The notes under the pieces are model-generated. The model was not told the DNA's origin. It ran no database searches and saw nothing but the letters and a program-made list of their open reading frames with translations. A program made the position numbers and the translations under genes. From positions 1 to 64,000 of the forward strand of contig CAYGBI010000003.1 of the NCBI GenBank assembly GCA_964348085.1: a stretch of 64,000 nt of DNA, given 5' to 3'. This DNA is from VXYL01 sp964348085 (GTDB taxonomy: Bacteria > Pseudomonadota > Gammaproteobacteria > Pseudomonadales > Azotimanducaceae). Every line of letters starts with the position of its first letter. The stretch's first letter is position 1. Below, in pieces: positions 50,374 to 59,888 of this stretch.

Positions 50374-52506
50374 TCACCGCCGCACACGCCGTCGCCGTTT
50401 GGCTGGCCGGCCCGCCAAGGCGAGGTCGATGCGACCGGTGGCGACCGACACGTCCTCGACGACCACCTCTACCCGATCGGCCAAGTCGAACCGGTCGCCC
50501 GAGCGGGTCGCCACTAGGCTCATTCGCTCCGGCACATATTCGTAGTAGTCCCGTCCGAGCTTGGAAACATGCACCAATCCCTGCACGAACAGGCCGTCGA
50601 GTTCGACGAATAGGCCGAAGCCGGTCACCGCGGCCACGGTACCGCCGAATGTCTCGCCGATGCGCGGCGCCAACAATGCGCACTTGAGCCAGCCAGCGAC
50701 GGCGCGCTCGACGTCTTCCGCTCGGCGTTCGGTCATGGAGATGTGGGTGGCGGCGAGGGTCAGTTCGTCGTTGGGAATCGCTTCGCCTTTGATCAGGCGA
50801 AGCACCAGCAAGTCCGCGTAGCGCCGGATTGGCGACGTGAAGTGCGCATAGGCAGGCAGCGCGAGGCCGAAGTGTCCCAAGCGCCTAGGCTCGTAGCGCG
50901 CTTGGCTGAGCGAGCGCAGGACGATGGTCTCCCACATCCACCGCGGCCAAGACGACTTCGCCATCGCTCGTTGGCAAACATCGGCCAACGCTTTGGGTGT
51001 CAGCGGGGCATCCGGCAGACGTTCGCCGACGACCGCGAGGGTCGCCGAAAGCTGTTCGAGTTTCTCCACCGTCGGCTTTTCGTGGACGCGATACACCGGT
51101 TGCTGGCCGCGCTTCTCAAGGTAGCGGGCGGCGGCCACGTTGGCGGCGATCATCGCCTCTTCGATCAACCGGTGGGCATCGTTGCGAACGATAGGCTCGA
51201 CACCCACCGGGTGCCCATCCTGCAATACGACACGGGTCTCGCGGGTATCGAAATCCAAGGCGCCCCGCTCGTCCCGACGCGCGCGCAAGCGTTGGTAGAC
51301 CTTGTGCAAGGCCTTGAGCGAGGCCGCCACTTCGGTGCCTTTCGCCCCGCCCGCCAAGCCCGCCCCGCCGCCTTGCAGAAAAGCGTCGACTTCGTCGTAG
51401 GTCAGGCGAGCGTGGGAGTGGATCACCGCCTCGTAGAACTCGTAGCGCGACACCCTGCCCTGAGCGGACACGCGCAGGTCGCAGACCACGGCGAGCCGTT
51501 CTTGGTTCGGGAGCAGCGAACAAATGCCGTTGGACAACGCCTCGGGCAGCATCGGCACCACGCGGTCCGGCAGATACAGGGAGTTGCCGCGCTCGCGCGC
51601 ATCCCGGTCGAGCACCGAACCGGAAGTGACGTAGTGGGCGACATCGGCGATGGCGACGACTAGCCGCCAACCGCCTCGGCGCACGGGTTCGGCGAACACG
51701 GCGTCGTCGAAATCCCGCGCGTCGGCCCCGTCGATGGTCACCAACGGCATGCGCCGAAGATCGCGGCGGCCGGCGCGGGCGTTGGCGGAGACCGTGGCCG
51801 GGATGACGAGTTCGCCCGGGTCGAACGACCAATCGCAAGGCACCCGATGCGCCGCCAAGCATGTTTGCGCGGCCAAGGCGGCTTGGTCCGGGGCCTCGAC
51901 CGCGCGCACGACCCGGCCTACGGCGCCAGTCGGCGAGACGGCGGTGACACGCACTTCGACCACGTCGCCGGGCCGAGCACTCGGCGATTCGACGAGGTCG
52001 ATGCGCCCGGTAAGGCCGAGATCGAACGACTCGACGAACCATGATCGAGCCGACGCCACGAGTAAGCCGAACACCGGTTCCGGCGACGGCGACACGACTT
52101 GCGCGATCACCGCTTGCTTGCCTTGCGAGACCGCGAGCACCCGATCGCCGGCGCGCAAGCCGCTGCGGTCGATCTCAAGCAGCCGCCCGTCATCGGTCCG
52201 CAGCCGCAGTTCACGGCCGTCGCGGACGATCTCGCCAACGCTACGCTCCCCGCTGGCGAGCTGATAGACGCCGTTGCGCGAGCGAAGGAGTTCGCCGCCA
52301 TCGAGCAGGGTGTCCATCAGGCGCCGGAACATCCGCGACTCTTGGCCGCGCCGAAGCGCGAAGTGGTCGACTAGCACCGACCAAGAGGAAGGCCCGAGTT
52401 CGGCGAGCGCCTTGCGGATTTGCGTCGCGCCGACCGCTGCTTTTACGCCGCTCGCCGGACGACGCTTGTAGACAGCGCGCGTCGCTGGTCGTTTCCGTGT
52501 TGCCAA
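50374..52506 (-). CDS. rnr: Ribonuclease R
   Basis: RNase R is a processive 3'-5' exoribonuclease that degrades structured RNA. The 710-aa protein has an N-terminal helix-turn-helix (RKALAELGPSSWSVLVDHF), cold-shock-like domains, the RNB catalytic site VTIDGADARDFDDAV with its cluster of Asp residues, SLYLPDRVVPMLPEALSNGICSL, and a C-terminal S1 domain. The tail is short and Arg-rich (KRRRRVRR). It seems to start with TTG at 52506 and no clear ribosome site, so the start is uncertain. Confidence 0.9.
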   Translation of the reverse strand: MATRKRPATRAVYKRRPASGVKAAVGATQIRKALAELGPSSWSVLVDHFALRRGQESRMFRRLMDTLLDGGELLRSRNGVYQLASGERSVGEIVRDGRELRLRTDDGRLLEIDRSGLRAGDRVLAVSQGKQAVIAQVVSPSPEPVFGLLVASARSWFVESFDLGLTGRIDLVESPSARPGDVVEVRVTAVSPTGAVGRVVRAVEAPDQAALAAQTCLAAHRVPCDWSFDPGELVIPATVSANARAGRRDLRRMPLVTIDGADARDFDDAVFAEPVRRGGWRLVVAIADVAHYVTSGSVLDRDARERGNSLYLPDRVVPMLPEALSNGICSLLPNQERLAVVCDLRVSAQGRVSRYEFYEAVIHSHARLTYDEVDAFLQGGGAGLAGGAKGTEVAASLKALHKVYQRLRARRDERGALDFDTRETRVVLQDGHPVGVEPIVRNDAHRLIEEAMIAANVAAARYLEKRGQQPVYRVHEKPTVEKLEQLSATLAVVGERLPDAPLTPKALADVCQRAMAKSSWPRWMWETIVLRSLSQARYEPRRLGHFGLALPAYAHFTSPIRRYADLLVLRLIKGEAIPNDELTLAATHISMTERRAEDVERAVAGWLKCALLAPRIGETFGGTVAAVTGFGLFVELDGLFVQGLVHVSKLGRDYYEYVPERMSLVATRSGDRFDLADRVEVVVEDVSVATGRIDLALAGRPAKRRRRVRR

Positions 52507-52798
52507 ATGCGAGGCGACTTCCGAGCCTTAGGGCGCTTAAGCCCGTCGAGTGATAGACCGCATCAGTTTAACCTGCTCCGCCGTTCGCCATTGCCCGGCC
52601 AAAACTCGCGCCAGCGGCGCACCGGACGCTCGGCTGGTGGCATGAGCGTTTGTTCCAAATCAGTCGGGGAGCCAGTTCGGCCCGCAGCGTTTGCGATCAT
52701 CACCCTCGGCGCAGTCGCGCCCACCGGCGCTCGGGCTCGCTTGGCGTTGGGACATCTAGCCTTTGACGCCGGCACACCGCGTGTCTCACACTTGCCCT
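52507..52798. other. Intergenic region between rnr and the esterase gene
   Basis: Nothing convincing is seen in these 292 nt. They must hold the divergent promoters. Confidence 0.4.
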
Positions 52799-53446
52799 AT
52801 GTCCTTGGAACACATTGAACTCGATGCGCCGGACCCGGCCGGCACGGTGGTTTGGCTGCACGGTTTGGGCGCGGACGGACACGATTTCGAGCCGATCGCG
52901 CCGATGCTCGAACTCGCCACGCCGGTGCGTTTCGTCTTTCCCCACGCGCCGGAACGCCCGGTCACCATCAACGGTGGCGCGGTGATGCGCGCTTGGTACG
53001 ACATCGACCCTCGGGCGCCGCTCGCCGGGGCCGATGACATCCGCGCCTCGGCGTCCGCAGTCGAGGAGCTCGTACGCGGCGAAGAAGCGCGCGGCATCCC
53101 GCGCTCGAAGATCGTGCTCGCCGGTTTTTCGCAAGGCGGCGTGATCGCGTTGCACTTGGCCTTGCGCTCCGAAACGCGCTTCGCCGGCGTCATGGCGCTT
53201 TCGACCTATGTACACGACCCCGAGCGCTTGGGCGACGAAGTGAGCTTCGCCAGCATAGATACGCCGATTCTCATGGCGCACGGGCAAATGGATCCGATGA
53301 TTCCCATTGGCCGCGCCATCATCTCCCGCGAAGCGCTCACCGGCCTTGGCTACCAAGTAGAATGGCGGGAATACGGCATGGGGCACCAAGTCTGCCCCGA
53401 AGAAATCGCCGACATCGGCAAGTGGCTCCGGGCCCGCTACGCATGA
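52799..53446 (+). CDS. Carboxylesterase/phospholipase-type alpha/beta hydrolase
   Basis: The start is the ATG at 52799 (215 aa), just before the conserved first strand. VWLHGLGADGHDF is the oxyanion-hole motif and the nucleophile is S111 in G-F-S-Q-G-G. The acid is in GQMDPMIPI and the His in GMGHQVCPEE. This matches the cytosolic carboxylesterase family close to acyl-protein thioesterases. It heads a coupled gene run; its TGA overlaps the argC start. Confidence 0.85.
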   Translation: MSLEHIELDAPDPAGTVVWLHGLGADGHDFEPIAPMLELATPVRFVFPHAPERPVTINGGAVMRAWYDIDPRAPLAGADDIRASASAVEELVRGEEARGIPRSKIVLAGFSQGGVIALHLALRSETRFAGVMALSTYVHDPERLGDEVSFASIDTPILMAHGQMDPMIPIGRAIISREALTGLGYQVEWREYGMGHQVCPEEIADIGKWLRARYA

Positions 53447-54381
53447 CTTCTCATACTGTTTTCATCGATGGTCAGGCGGGCACGACGGGCCTCGAACTCG
53501 CAGCCAGGCTCGATCGGCATCCGGCCATCGAGGTGATCGCCATCGAGGATCGCTGGCGCAAAGACCCCGAGCGCCGGCAGGCGCTTTTCGCCGAAGCCGA
53601 CGTAGTGGCGCTTTGCCTGCCCGACGACGCGGCGAGGTGCGCCGTCGCGCTCGCCCCGGAAACGCGGTTCTTGGACGCCAGCACCGCACATCGACTCGCG
53701 GACGGTTGGACCTACGGCCTGCCGGAACTAACGCCGGGGCAACGCCAGCGCATCCGCACCGCGCCGCGGGTGGCGAATCCCGGCTGCTACCCCACCGGCT
53801 TCGTGCTCGGCATCCGCCCGCTGATCGACGCCGGCGTGCTCGGCGCGGACGTCCCGCTGCGCACGCACGCGCTCTCCGGCTACTCCGGCGGCGGCAAGGG
53901 CATGATCGCCAAGTATCGGGCCTGCGACCAACCGGCGTGGCAAGCCCGTCCCTACGCGCTCGACTTGCAGCATAAGCACGTGCCGGAGATGCGCGCCTTC
54001 TCCGGCACCTTGGCGGCGCCCCTCTTCTCACCCGCCGTCGGCCACTACTACAGCGGCATGGTGGTGCAAGTGGGGCTGTTCACCAGCGAACTCGAAGCCG
54101 GGGCCACGGCGCGGGACGTCCACCAGACACTCGCGGAACGCTACCGCGACGAGGCGTTCGTTCACGTCCACCCCTTCCCGACCCCTGCCGATGCGGTCCG
54201 CGATGGCTTCCTCTCGCCGACCGAGCGCAACGGCACCAACCACCTCGACTTGATGGTGTTCGGCAATCGCGAGCAAGTGCAAATCGTGAGCCGATACGAC
54301 AATCTCGGCAAGGGCGCGTCCGGCGCCGCCGTACAGAACCTCAATCTAATGCTCGGTTTGACGGAGACAACGGGACTTTGA
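53443..54381 (+). CDS. argC: N-acetyl-gamma-glutamyl-phosphate reductase, short (type 2) form
   Basis: ArgC makes N-acetylglutamate semialdehyde in arginine synthesis. The 312-aa protein has FIDGQAGTTGLELAARL for NADP, the catalytic C115 in NPGCYPTG, SGYSGGGKGMI and HKHVPEM. The length and motif spacing fit the short type 2 ArgC rather than the ~345-aa E. coli type. Start ATG 53443 overlaps the esterase stop. Confidence 0.93.
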   Translation: MTSHTVFIDGQAGTTGLELAARLDRHPAIEVIAIEDRWRKDPERRQALFAEADVVALCLPDDAARCAVALAPETRFLDASTAHRLADGWTYGLPELTPGQRQRIRTAPRVANPGCYPTGFVLGIRPLIDAGVLGADVPLRTHALSGYSGGGKGMIAKYRACDQPAWQARPYALDLQHKHVPEMRAFSGTLAAPLFSPAVGHYYSGMVVQVGLFTSELEAGATARDVHQTLAERYRDEAFVHVHPFPTPADAVRDGFLSPTERNGTNHLDLMVFGNREQVQIVSRYDNLGKGASGAAVQNLNLMLGLTETTGL

Positions 54382-54397
54382 CACTCGTGCGATACAC

Positions 54398-55630
54398 ATG
54401 ACCAGCCGCCAGGACCTCGAGCAGCGGTACCAAGCGTTAAGGGGCGCCAACCTCGCCTTGGACCTCACCCGCGGCAAGCCGGCGGCCGACCAGCTCGACC
54501 TTGCCAACGACCTCGACGGTTATCTACGCGGTGACTATCGGGCGGCCGACGGCACGGATGTGCGCAACTACGGCGCCCTGCGCGGCATTGCGGACGCGCG
54601 AGCCCTAGGCGCGCAATTCTTGGCAGTGGACCCCGCCAACGTCATCGCCGGCGGCAACTCCAGCTTGACGTTGATGTTCTATGTGCTCGACGCGGCCATG
54701 AACGGGGATCTCGCGGGTGGGCCGTGGCGCGAGTCCGGTACCGTCAAGGCGCTCTGTCCGGCACCCGGCTACGATCGCCACTTCGCCCTCGCCGAAGCGT
54801 TGGGTATGGAACTCGTGGCCGCGCCGATGACCGACGACGGCCCGGACATGGCGGCAGTGGAGGCGGTCGTCGACAGCGACCCGGCGGTGCGCTGCATCTG
54901 GTGCGTGCCGAAGTTCTCCAATCCTACCGGCTGCGTCTACTCGCCGGAGACGGTGCGCCGTCTGGCGGAACTGCCGACCCGAGCGTCGCGCCCGTTTCTC
55001 GTGCTGTGGGACAACGCTTACGCGGTCCACGACTTCGAGTCCCCTCCCGCGGAACTGACGCCGATTCTGCCGCTCGCCGAAGCGGTGGGTAGCCAAGACC
55101 ACATCGCCCTATTCGCGTCCACGTCGAAGGTGACCTTCGCCAGCGCCGGCATCGCCTTCGTCGGCGGTTCGGCGGCGTTCCTCAGCGAGCTGGAACAACG
55201 CCTTTCGGTATTCATGATCGGCGCGGACAAAGTGAATCAGCTTCGTCACGCGCGGTTTCTGTCCGAGCGCCTAGCCGACCACATGCGCGCCCACGCGGCC
55301 TTGGTGCGGCCTAAGTTCGAGGCGGTTCAGCGGGGCCTCGAACGCGGCCTCGGCGGCACCGGTCTCGCCCGCTGGACGCGACCTCGCGGCGGCTACTTCG
55401 TTTCTCTGGACACCGAGCCGGGGCTCGCCAAGCAGACGGTTGCCCTCGCCGGCGAACTCGGCGTCGCGCTTACTCCGGCGGGCGCCACGTTTCCCTATGG
55501 CCGGGATCCCGAGGACCGCAACATACGACTCGCGCCGAGCTTCGCCACCGTCGAGGAAGTCTCGGCCGCGGTGGATGTGCTGTCGGTATGCGTCAAACTC
55601 GCCGCGGCGCGACGAGCGGATAGTCCATGA
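54398..55630 (+). CDS. Class-I PLP aminotransferase, aspartate-aminotransferase-like
   Basis: The 410-aa protein has LDLTRGKPAADQLDL at the start, NYGALRGI, PAPGYDRHF, the PLP-binding SNPTG and DNAYAVHDF, and K244 in STSKVTFASAG. The opening matches the aspartate aminotransferase subgroup exemplified in Corynebacterium (PF12897-type). Aspartate is a reasonable substrate but not proven. Only 16 nt after argC; the stop overlaps the helicase start. Confidence 0.82.
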   Translation: MTSRQDLEQRYQALRGANLALDLTRGKPAADQLDLANDLDGYLRGDYRAADGTDVRNYGALRGIADARALGAQFLAVDPANVIAGGNSSLTLMFYVLDAAMNGDLAGGPWRESGTVKALCPAPGYDRHFALAEALGMELVAAPMTDDGPDMAAVEAVVDSDPAVRCIWCVPKFSNPTGCVYSPETVRRLAELPTRASRPFLVLWDNAYAVHDFESPPAELTPILPLAEAVGSQDHIALFASTSKVTFASAGIAFVGGSAAFLSELEQRLSVFMIGADKVNQLRHARFLSERLADHMRAHAALVRPKFEAVQRGLERGLGGTGLARWTRPRGGYFVSLDTEPGLAKQTVALAGELGVALTPAGATFPYGRDPEDRNIRLAPSFATVEEVSAAVDVLSVCVKLAAARRADSP

Positions 55631-56787
55631 GCGACAGCGAAGCGGCCGCCCATTTCGAGGAACTCGCGCTGCCGCCGTCCGTGATGGCGGCCATCCGCGA
55701 GCTCGGCTTCGAACGCTGCACGCCTATACAGGGCGAGGTGTTGCCGTACAGCTTGTCGGACTACGACGTCACCGGACAGGCGCAAACCGGCACCGGCAAG
55801 ACCGCGGCGTTCCTCATCACCATCCTCGCCCGCCAACTCGAGTACCCGCGGGAGCGGCCACTGCCGCCGGGGGCCGCCCGCTCGCTGATCTTGGTGCCCA
55901 CCCGCGAGCTCGCCATGCAGATCGAAACCGATGCCAAGGAACTCGCCAAACACACCGAGACGCGCATCGTCTGCCTCGTCGGCGGCATCGACTACGGGAA
56001 ACAGCAGCAAGCGTTGCGTCAGGGCCCCGTCGACATCCTCGTCGCCACCCCGGGCCGACTAATCGACTTCTCCCGGCAACGCCTCGCCAACTTGGGGCAA
56101 GTAGAAGTGCTGGTGATCGACGAAGCGGATCGCATGTTGGACATGGGGTTTATTCCAGACGTGCGCCGCATCGTCTATCAAACGCCGAAGAAGCGCGGTC
56201 GGCAGACGATGTTCTTCAGCGCGACCTTCAACGACGACGTCATGAACCTCGCCAAGCAGTGGACCCTCGATCCCGTACATGTGGCGATCAAGCCGGAGTC
56301 CGTCGCCGTAGACACGGTCGAGCAGCGCTTCTGGGCGCTGCCGAGGGAGCGCAAGCGCGGCACGTTGTTGGATTTCGTGCGCAACTGCGAGCCCGACCAC
56401 ACCTTGGTGTTCGTCAACCGGCGCGATCAAACGCATCGCTTGGTGAGTTTCCTGCGCGGCCACGCGATAAGCTGCGAAGGCTTGGCCGGCGACATTCCGC
56501 AACGCAAGCGGCTCGCCACCATGCAACGGTTCAAGGAAGGCAAGACCAAACTCGTCGTGGCCACCGACGTCGCCGGACGGGGCATCCATGTCGAGGGCAT
56601 CAGTCATGTCATCAATTACGACTTGCCGGAAGACGCCGAGGACTATGTGCATCGCATCGGCCGCACCGGTCGCGCCGGCGCCACCGGCATCGCCATCAGC
56701 TTCGTTTCCGAAGACGATGCCTTCGATCTGCCCGCCATTGCGGAACTGCTCGGCCACGACATCAAGACCACGCCGCCGGAGGTCTGA
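55627..56787 (+). CDS. rhlB: DEAD-box RNA helicase, RhlB-like
   Basis: The 386-aa protein has the helicase motifs in order: Q motif FERCTPIQ, AQTGTGKT, PTRELAMQ, TPGR, DEAD, SAT, a RGIHVEGI segment and HRIGRTGRAG. The short length and GIDYGKQQQALRQGP match RhlB, a degradosome helicase, although the C-terminal RNase E-binding tail is minimal. It overlaps the aminotransferase by ATGA. Confidence 0.88.
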   Translation: MSDSEAAAHFEELALPPSVMAAIRELGFERCTPIQGEVLPYSLSDYDVTGQAQTGTGKTAAFLITILARQLEYPRERPLPPGAARSLILVPTRELAMQIETDAKELAKHTETRIVCLVGGIDYGKQQQALRQGPVDILVATPGRLIDFSRQRLANLGQVEVLVIDEADRMLDMGFIPDVRRIVYQTPKKRGRQTMFFSATFNDDVMNLAKQWTLDPVHVAIKPESVAVDTVEQRFWALPRERKRGTLLDFVRNCEPDHTLVFVNRRDQTHRLVSFLRGHAISCEGLAGDIPQRKRLATMQRFKEGKTKLVVATDVAGRGIHVEGISHVINYDLPEDAEDYVHRIGRTGRAGATGIAISFVSEDDAFDLPAIAELLGHDIKTTPPEV

Positions 56788-56836
56788 GGGCCGGTAAATC
56801 CCGACCGTTCGCGGCACTGACCAGAGGAGACCAGCC

Positions 56837-57673
56837 GTGGCCGAGAAAACCACCGTGGGCATCATTCAGATGTGCGCGACAGCCGACGTCGAGCGCAATC
56901 TCGACACCACTTGCCGCCTTGTCGAGGCGACGGCCGAGGCTGGCGCGAGCGTGGTGCTGGTGCCGGAGGCCTTTGCCTTCATCGGCCGGGAACGGGAGCG
57001 CAACGCTTGGCTGGAGGCCATCCCCGAGGCCGGCGGCGATGCGCCCGGCCCTATCCTCGGGCGCTGCCAAGAGACGGCGCGAAACACCGGCGCGCATTTG
57101 GTGCTCGGCGGCTTTCCGGAGCGCGCGCCGGACGGGCGCGCCTTCAACACCTGTTTGCACCTTGCCCCGGACGGGGAAGTCGCCGCCCGGTATCGCAAGA
57201 TCCACCTGTTCGACGTCGACTTGGCGAATGGCACGCGGATGCGGGAGTCCAAAAGCACGGCGCCGGGCGAGCGCGCCGTCGTCACCACGACGCCATTCGG
57301 CACACTCGGTCTGACGGTGTGCTACGACGTGCGCTTTCCTTCGCTGTACCAAACCCTCGCCGACAAGGGCGCGGTCGCCATCACGGTGCCGAGCGCGTTC
57401 TTCAAGGACACGGGGCGCGCTCACTGGCACGTCTTGTTGCGTGCCCGGGCCATCGAATGTCAGTGCTACATTCTGGCGCCGGCACAGCACGGCGACCACG
57501 GCCACCGCGGTCGGCAGTCCTACGGCCACGGCTTGGTCGTCGACCCTTGGGGCGACGTGGTCGCCGAATGCGCGGACGGCGACGGCTTCGCTTTGGCGGA
57601 CATCGACCCGGCCCGGGTGGCGGCGGTGCGGGCGCAACTGCCCAGCCTCGCCAATCGCCGACCGTTCGCGTGA
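56837..57673 (+). CDS. Carbon-nitrogen hydrolase of the Nit1/deaminated-glutathione amidase type
   Basis: The nitrilase-fold triad is visible: E44 (LVPEAF), K121 (YRKIHLFD) and C162 (VCYDVRFP). At 278 aa, FPSLYQTLADKGAVAITVPSAF and AHWHVLLRARAIE match the Nit subfamily, which repairs deaminated glutathione. A GAGGAGA site precedes the ATG. The stop overlaps the next GTG. Confidence 0.85.
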   Translation: MAEKTTVGIIQMCATADVERNLDTTCRLVEATAEAGASVVLVPEAFAFIGRERERNAWLEAIPEAGGDAPGPILGRCQETARNTGAHLVLGGFPERAPDGRAFNTCLHLAPDGEVAARYRKIHLFDVDLANGTRMRESKSTAPGERAVVTTTPFGTLGLTVCYDVRFPSLYQTLADKGAVAITVPSAFFKDTGRAHWHVLLRARAIECQCYILAPAQHGDHGHRGRQSYGHGLVVDPWGDVVAECADGDGFALADIDPARVAAVRAQLPSLANRRPFA

Positions 57674-58746
57674 CGGCGCCGCCTCCGCAACCCACTCCTT
57701 CGGCCACCACAAGTGGCCGCACCCTGCTTACCGTCGCTGCCTTGGTGGTGATCGTCGCCGGCATCAAGGCGGCGGAGCAAGTGGTGGTACCGTTGCTGTT
57801 GGCCGCGTTCATCGCCACCATCGCCGCCACGCCGGTGTTCTGGCTGCATCAACGCTGCAAGATTCCCGTCGGCGTCGCCATCGCCCTAGTGGCGCTGACG
57901 ATGATCGTGGCCGTGCTCGGGGTTGGCGCGTTGATCGCCCGCTCCGTGGCCGAGTTCCAAGACAAACTACCCGCCTACGAACAGCGACTTGGCGTCTTTC
58001 AGGCCGATCTCGCCGCGTTCTTGGCCCGCTTCGGCATCGACCTGTCGGCACTCGACGGTCTAGACCCGCAGCTCGCGCTCGGCTTCGCCGGCGATGCGCT
58101 GCTCAGTCTGAGCAATGTGCTGGCCAACGGCTTCGTCATCCTGCTCAGCGTCATCTTCATCCTTGCCGAGGCGTGGACCTTCCCGCGCAAGCTGCGCACG
58201 GTGCTCGACGAGCCGGAACGCGATCTCCCGCACTTCGAGCGCTTCGCCGCCAACGTCAACCGCTATATGGCCATCAAGACCACGGTGAGCATCGCCACGG
58301 GCGTGTTCGTGACCGTGGCGTTGTGGATCATCGGCGTCGACTATCCGATCCTGTGGGGAGTGCTCGCCTTTCTGCTCAATTACGTACCGACCATCGGCAG
58401 TGTCATCGCAGCACTCCCGCCGATGGTGCTGGCCGGCCTGCAACTCGGCCTCGGCGGCGTGCTGGCCACCGGCGTGGTGTTCCTGATCGTCAACATCGTC
58501 ATGGGCAGCGTGGTCGAGCCGCGCTTCATGGGCGCCAGCCTCGGCCTGTCGACCTTGGTGGTGTTCCTGTCGCTGGTGTTCTGGAATTGGATGCTCGGTC
58601 CCGTCGGCATGCTTCTCTCGGTGCCGTTGACGATGACCGCGAAAATCGCCTTGGAAGCGAACCCCGCCACGGCATGGATCGCCCACTTGCTCGATCCCGC
58701 CACCCGCGCAAAGACAGTCGAGGGCGACGGCGAAGCCACGCCGTGA
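57670..58746 (+). CDS. AI-2E/PerM-family membrane transporter
   Basis: I start at the GTG at 57670, which overlaps the nitrilase stop (GTGA); the frame is open far upstream but there it shadows the nitrilase. The 358-aa protein has about seven or eight hydrophobic segments and the family features NYVPTIGSVIAALPP and FLIVNIVMGSVVEPRFMG. A soluble stretch of about 75 residues lies between helices 3 and 4. The substrate is unknown. Confidence 0.86.
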   Translation: MTAPPPQPTPSATTSGRTLLTVAALVVIVAGIKAAEQVVVPLLLAAFIATIAATPVFWLHQRCKIPVGVAIALVALTMIVAVLGVGALIARSVAEFQDKLPAYEQRLGVFQADLAAFLARFGIDLSALDGLDPQLALGFAGDALLSLSNVLANGFVILLSVIFILAEAWTFPRKLRTVLDEPERDLPHFERFAANVNRYMAIKTTVSIATGVFVTVALWIIGVDYPILWGVLAFLLNYVPTIGSVIAALPPMVLAGLQLGLGGVLATGVVFLIVNIVMGSVVEPRFMGASLGLSTLVVFLSLVFWNWMLGPVGMLLSVPLTMTAKIALEANPATAWIAHLLDPATRAKTVEGDGEATP

Positions 58747-59813
58747 GCTACGAGCGGGACAACATTCGCCGCATGGCGGGCTACGTCTACGGCGAACAGC
58801 CCGAAGGGCGCGATGTCATTAAGCTCAACACCAATGAGAACGCGTGGCCGCCCTCCCCGGCGGTCGCCGAGGCGCTGGTCGCGTTCGACGTGGCGGACCT
58901 GCGCCGCTATCCGCCGGCGACGGCCGCCCCGCTACGCCGCTTGGTCGCCGAGCGGTTGGGCGTGGACGCCAAGCAAGTCGTCGCCACCAACGGCGGCGAC
59001 GAGGCGTTGCGCCTCGCGCTCACGACCTTCGTCGCGCCGGGCGGAACCTTGGGCCTAGCGTCGCCGAGCTATTCCCTCATGCCGGTGCTCGCGGCGGTGC
59101 AGGACTGCACGGTCGCCGACATCGCGCTTGGCTGCGATTGGCAGTTGCCGAACGACTGCGCGGCCCGACTCAACGCCGCCGGCGCCAAGCTCACCTGCAT
59201 CGTCAACCCCCACGCGCCGTCCGGCTCGCTGATGCGTGCCGAAGCCGTCGCCGCCTTGGCGCGGGACCTCGACGGCGTGCTGCTGGTGGACGAGGCGTAT
59301 GTGGACTTCGTCGATCCGCGACACGACCATGACTTAACGCCGCTAGTACACGAGCACGACAATGTCTTGCTGCTGCGCACGTTGTCCAAGGGCTATTCGC
59401 TGGCCGGCCTTCGGATCGGTTTCCTGATTGGCGACGTCGGCCTGATCGAACCGATCCTCGCCAAGACCCGCGACAGCTTCAATGTGGACGCCATCGCGCA
59501 GACGTTGGCGGCCGCCGCCTTCGCGGACGCCGCCTACGCACAGTCGTGCTGGCGGGAGATTCGTCGTCAGCGTCAACGATTGGCAGGGCAACTTGGTGCG
59601 CTTGGTTTCCAAGTGCCGGGGTCGGAAGCGAACTTCCTGCTCGCGCGCGTGCCCGAAGGACGCTCGGCGACCCGGATCCAAGCGGGACTGCGGGCGCGGC
59701 GGATTCTGGTTCGTCACTTCCCAACGTCCAAGTTGCGCGATTGCTTGCGCATCACGGTGGGAACGCCGGCGGAAAGCCAAGCGCTGCTCGACGCCTTGGG
59801 CGAGTTGCTTTGA
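58743..59813 (+). CDS. hisC: Histidinol-phosphate aminotransferase
   Basis: A class II PLP aminotransferase of histidine synthesis. GTG at 58743 overlaps the transporter stop. The 356-aa protein has KLNTNENAWPPSPAV, NGGDEALRLAL, a V-N-P-H-A-P-S-G loop with Ala where N-P-T-G is common, DEAYVDF and K216 in LSKGYSLAGLRIGF. It closes the coupled gene run; other his genes are not here. Confidence 0.9.
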   Translation: MSYERDNIRRMAGYVYGEQPEGRDVIKLNTNENAWPPSPAVAEALVAFDVADLRRYPPATAAPLRRLVAERLGVDAKQVVATNGGDEALRLALTTFVAPGGTLGLASPSYSLMPVLAAVQDCTVADIALGCDWQLPNDCAARLNAAGAKLTCIVNPHAPSGSLMRAEAVAALARDLDGVLLVDEAYVDFVDPRHDHDLTPLVHEHDNVLLLRTLSKGYSLAGLRIGFLIGDVGLIEPILAKTRDSFNVDAIAQTLAAAAFADAAYAQSCWREIRRQRQRLAGQLGALGFQVPGSEANFLLARVPEGRSATRIQAGLRARRILVRHFPTSKLRDCLRITVGTPAESQALLDALGELL

Positions 59814-59888
59814 TTTCGACTTCAGCAAACGGCTGGGCGGCGACAGTCGCTACAATTGCGCGTCCACAGCCAGCCAAGGTTGCCATCA